Assembly (NCBI GenBank): GCA_017398355.1
Contig: JAFQGD010000005.1
Coordinates: forward strand, 1-33,254
Direction of reading: 5' to 3'
DNA length: 33,254 bases
Source: Akkermansia sp.
Lineage (GTDB): Bacteria > Verrucomicrobiota > Verrucomicrobiia > Verrucomicrobiales > Akkermansiaceae
Positions 32,755-33,254 of this stretch are shown in pieces. Position 1 is the stretch's first letter. Each line of letters opens with the position of its first letter. Position numbers and translations under genes: made by a program. A model generated the notes under the pieces. The model made no database searches, had not been told where the DNA came from, and saw only the letters and a program-made list of their open reading frames with translations.

Positions 32755-32974
32755 TGATGCGACCCTTTCATTGCTTCGCGGTGGGTGAATCAGTAGAAAA
32801 ATGTTGTTCGGTATCTATCCTTCAAATAAGCTTAGCTTCTGATTTGTGAATGATATAAATATCGGCCGAAAAATCTTATTCCGAGAACCTATATATGCTA
32901 CACCTCAAGGAAGTTTTTTATAAACTCTTTATATATCAATTGAATATCATCTGAATCCTTTTGGTAAACCGGCA
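32755..32974. other. AT-rich intergenic stretch with no supported gene
   Basis: Composition drops sharply to AT-rich after the operon, with tracts such as ATATATCAATTG. No terminator with a clear stem and T-run was found after the L,D-transpeptidase gene. One minus-strand frame remains open into it, to a TAG at 32898-32900. Confidence 0.4.
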
Positions 32975-33254
32975 CTATTTCTTGACCGTCCAATCCGCAG
33001 AAGTCAAGCAGCGTTCGTTCATTGCAATAACTTTTTTCTCCAAGGTGTTGTTCAGCTTCGAGATGAGCTGCTTTTGCACGCTCACCAGCAAGCCGCCCAC
33101 CTCATTGCAGCGCGTTTGCGTGCGGCTGGAGAACACACCTTCCTCCATCTGCTCCAGCGCGTAGACAAACTCCGTGATAGGCGAGCCTTACGCATGGAGG
33201 GTGGATGGTTGTCGTAGAGGCTCTGGCTCCTTTTAATAGACTTCGTGTGGTTGC
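32975..33254 (-). pseudogene. 3' end of a probable frameshifted minus-strand gene, cut by window edge
   Basis: On the minus strand, 33254-33178 reads as coding-like sequence (NHTKSIKRSQSLYDNHPPSM...). At about 33178 the good reading moves to another frame (ITEFVYALEQMEEGVFSSRT...), which runs 67 residues to a TAG at 32975 with the G/C-rich third positions usual for this genome. A third frame (GERAKAAHLEAEQHLGEK...) is also open from about 33110 to 32898 and looks protein-like. I do not recognise the family. A single-base indel between the first two segments, real or a sequencing error, is the simplest reading. Confidence 0.35.

Noticed and set aside
32961..33164. Plus-strand 67-codon ORF near the right edge
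   Set aside because: The minus strand of the same region has better codon use; the plus translation has no domain and no promoter.

Overview
The window looks like a chromosomal segment of a moderately GC-rich Gram-negative bacterium, most likely a Verrucomicrobiota member related to Akkermansia. This is an inference from four things: a giant autotransporter with PATR-type repeats, a dcw cluster that carries a LysM gene between murD and ftsW, meso-DAP-type MurE, and an almost complete lack of Shine-Dalgarno sequences. No rRNA, tRNA, CRISPR array, integrase or transposase was recognised.

Layout. Positions 3-12974 hold the 3' part of one huge autotransporter gene, cut by the left edge. Next comes a small cassette (about 13040-13840): a four-helix-bundle (S23/IVS-type) gene between two inverted arrays of short hairpins joined by a constant TTCTTCATTAC linker. 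A rho-independent terminator lies outside each array, and the two terminators have nearly identical stems in inverted orientation. Then come pgk (minus strand), a divergent outer-membrane beta-barrel gene, and an Aas-like AMP-dependent acyl ligase.

From about 19.2 kb the rest is the division and cell wall (dcw) cluster, all on the plus strand: mraZ, rsmH (with an unusual N-terminal extension of about 185 residues), ftsL, ftsI, murE, murF, mraY, murD, a LysM protein, ftsW, murG and a YkuD L,D-transpeptidase. Most junctions are ATGA overlaps or gaps under 40 bases. Together they build the UDP-MurNAc-pentapeptide (MurE, MurF, MurD), move it to lipid I and II (MraY, MurG) and polymerise and crosslink it at the septum (FtsW, FtsI, with FtsL). 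MraZ probably represses the cluster through GTGTA-type direct repeats in its promoter. murC, murB, ddl, ftsQ, ftsA and ftsZ are not in the window.

The right end (32755-33254) is AT-rich and then holds what looks like the 3' end of a frameshifted minus-strand gene.

The best candidate for something undescribed is the hairpin-array cassette around the S23-type gene, which has a degenerate, gene-less relative at 19124-19173 just upstream of the dcw promoter.
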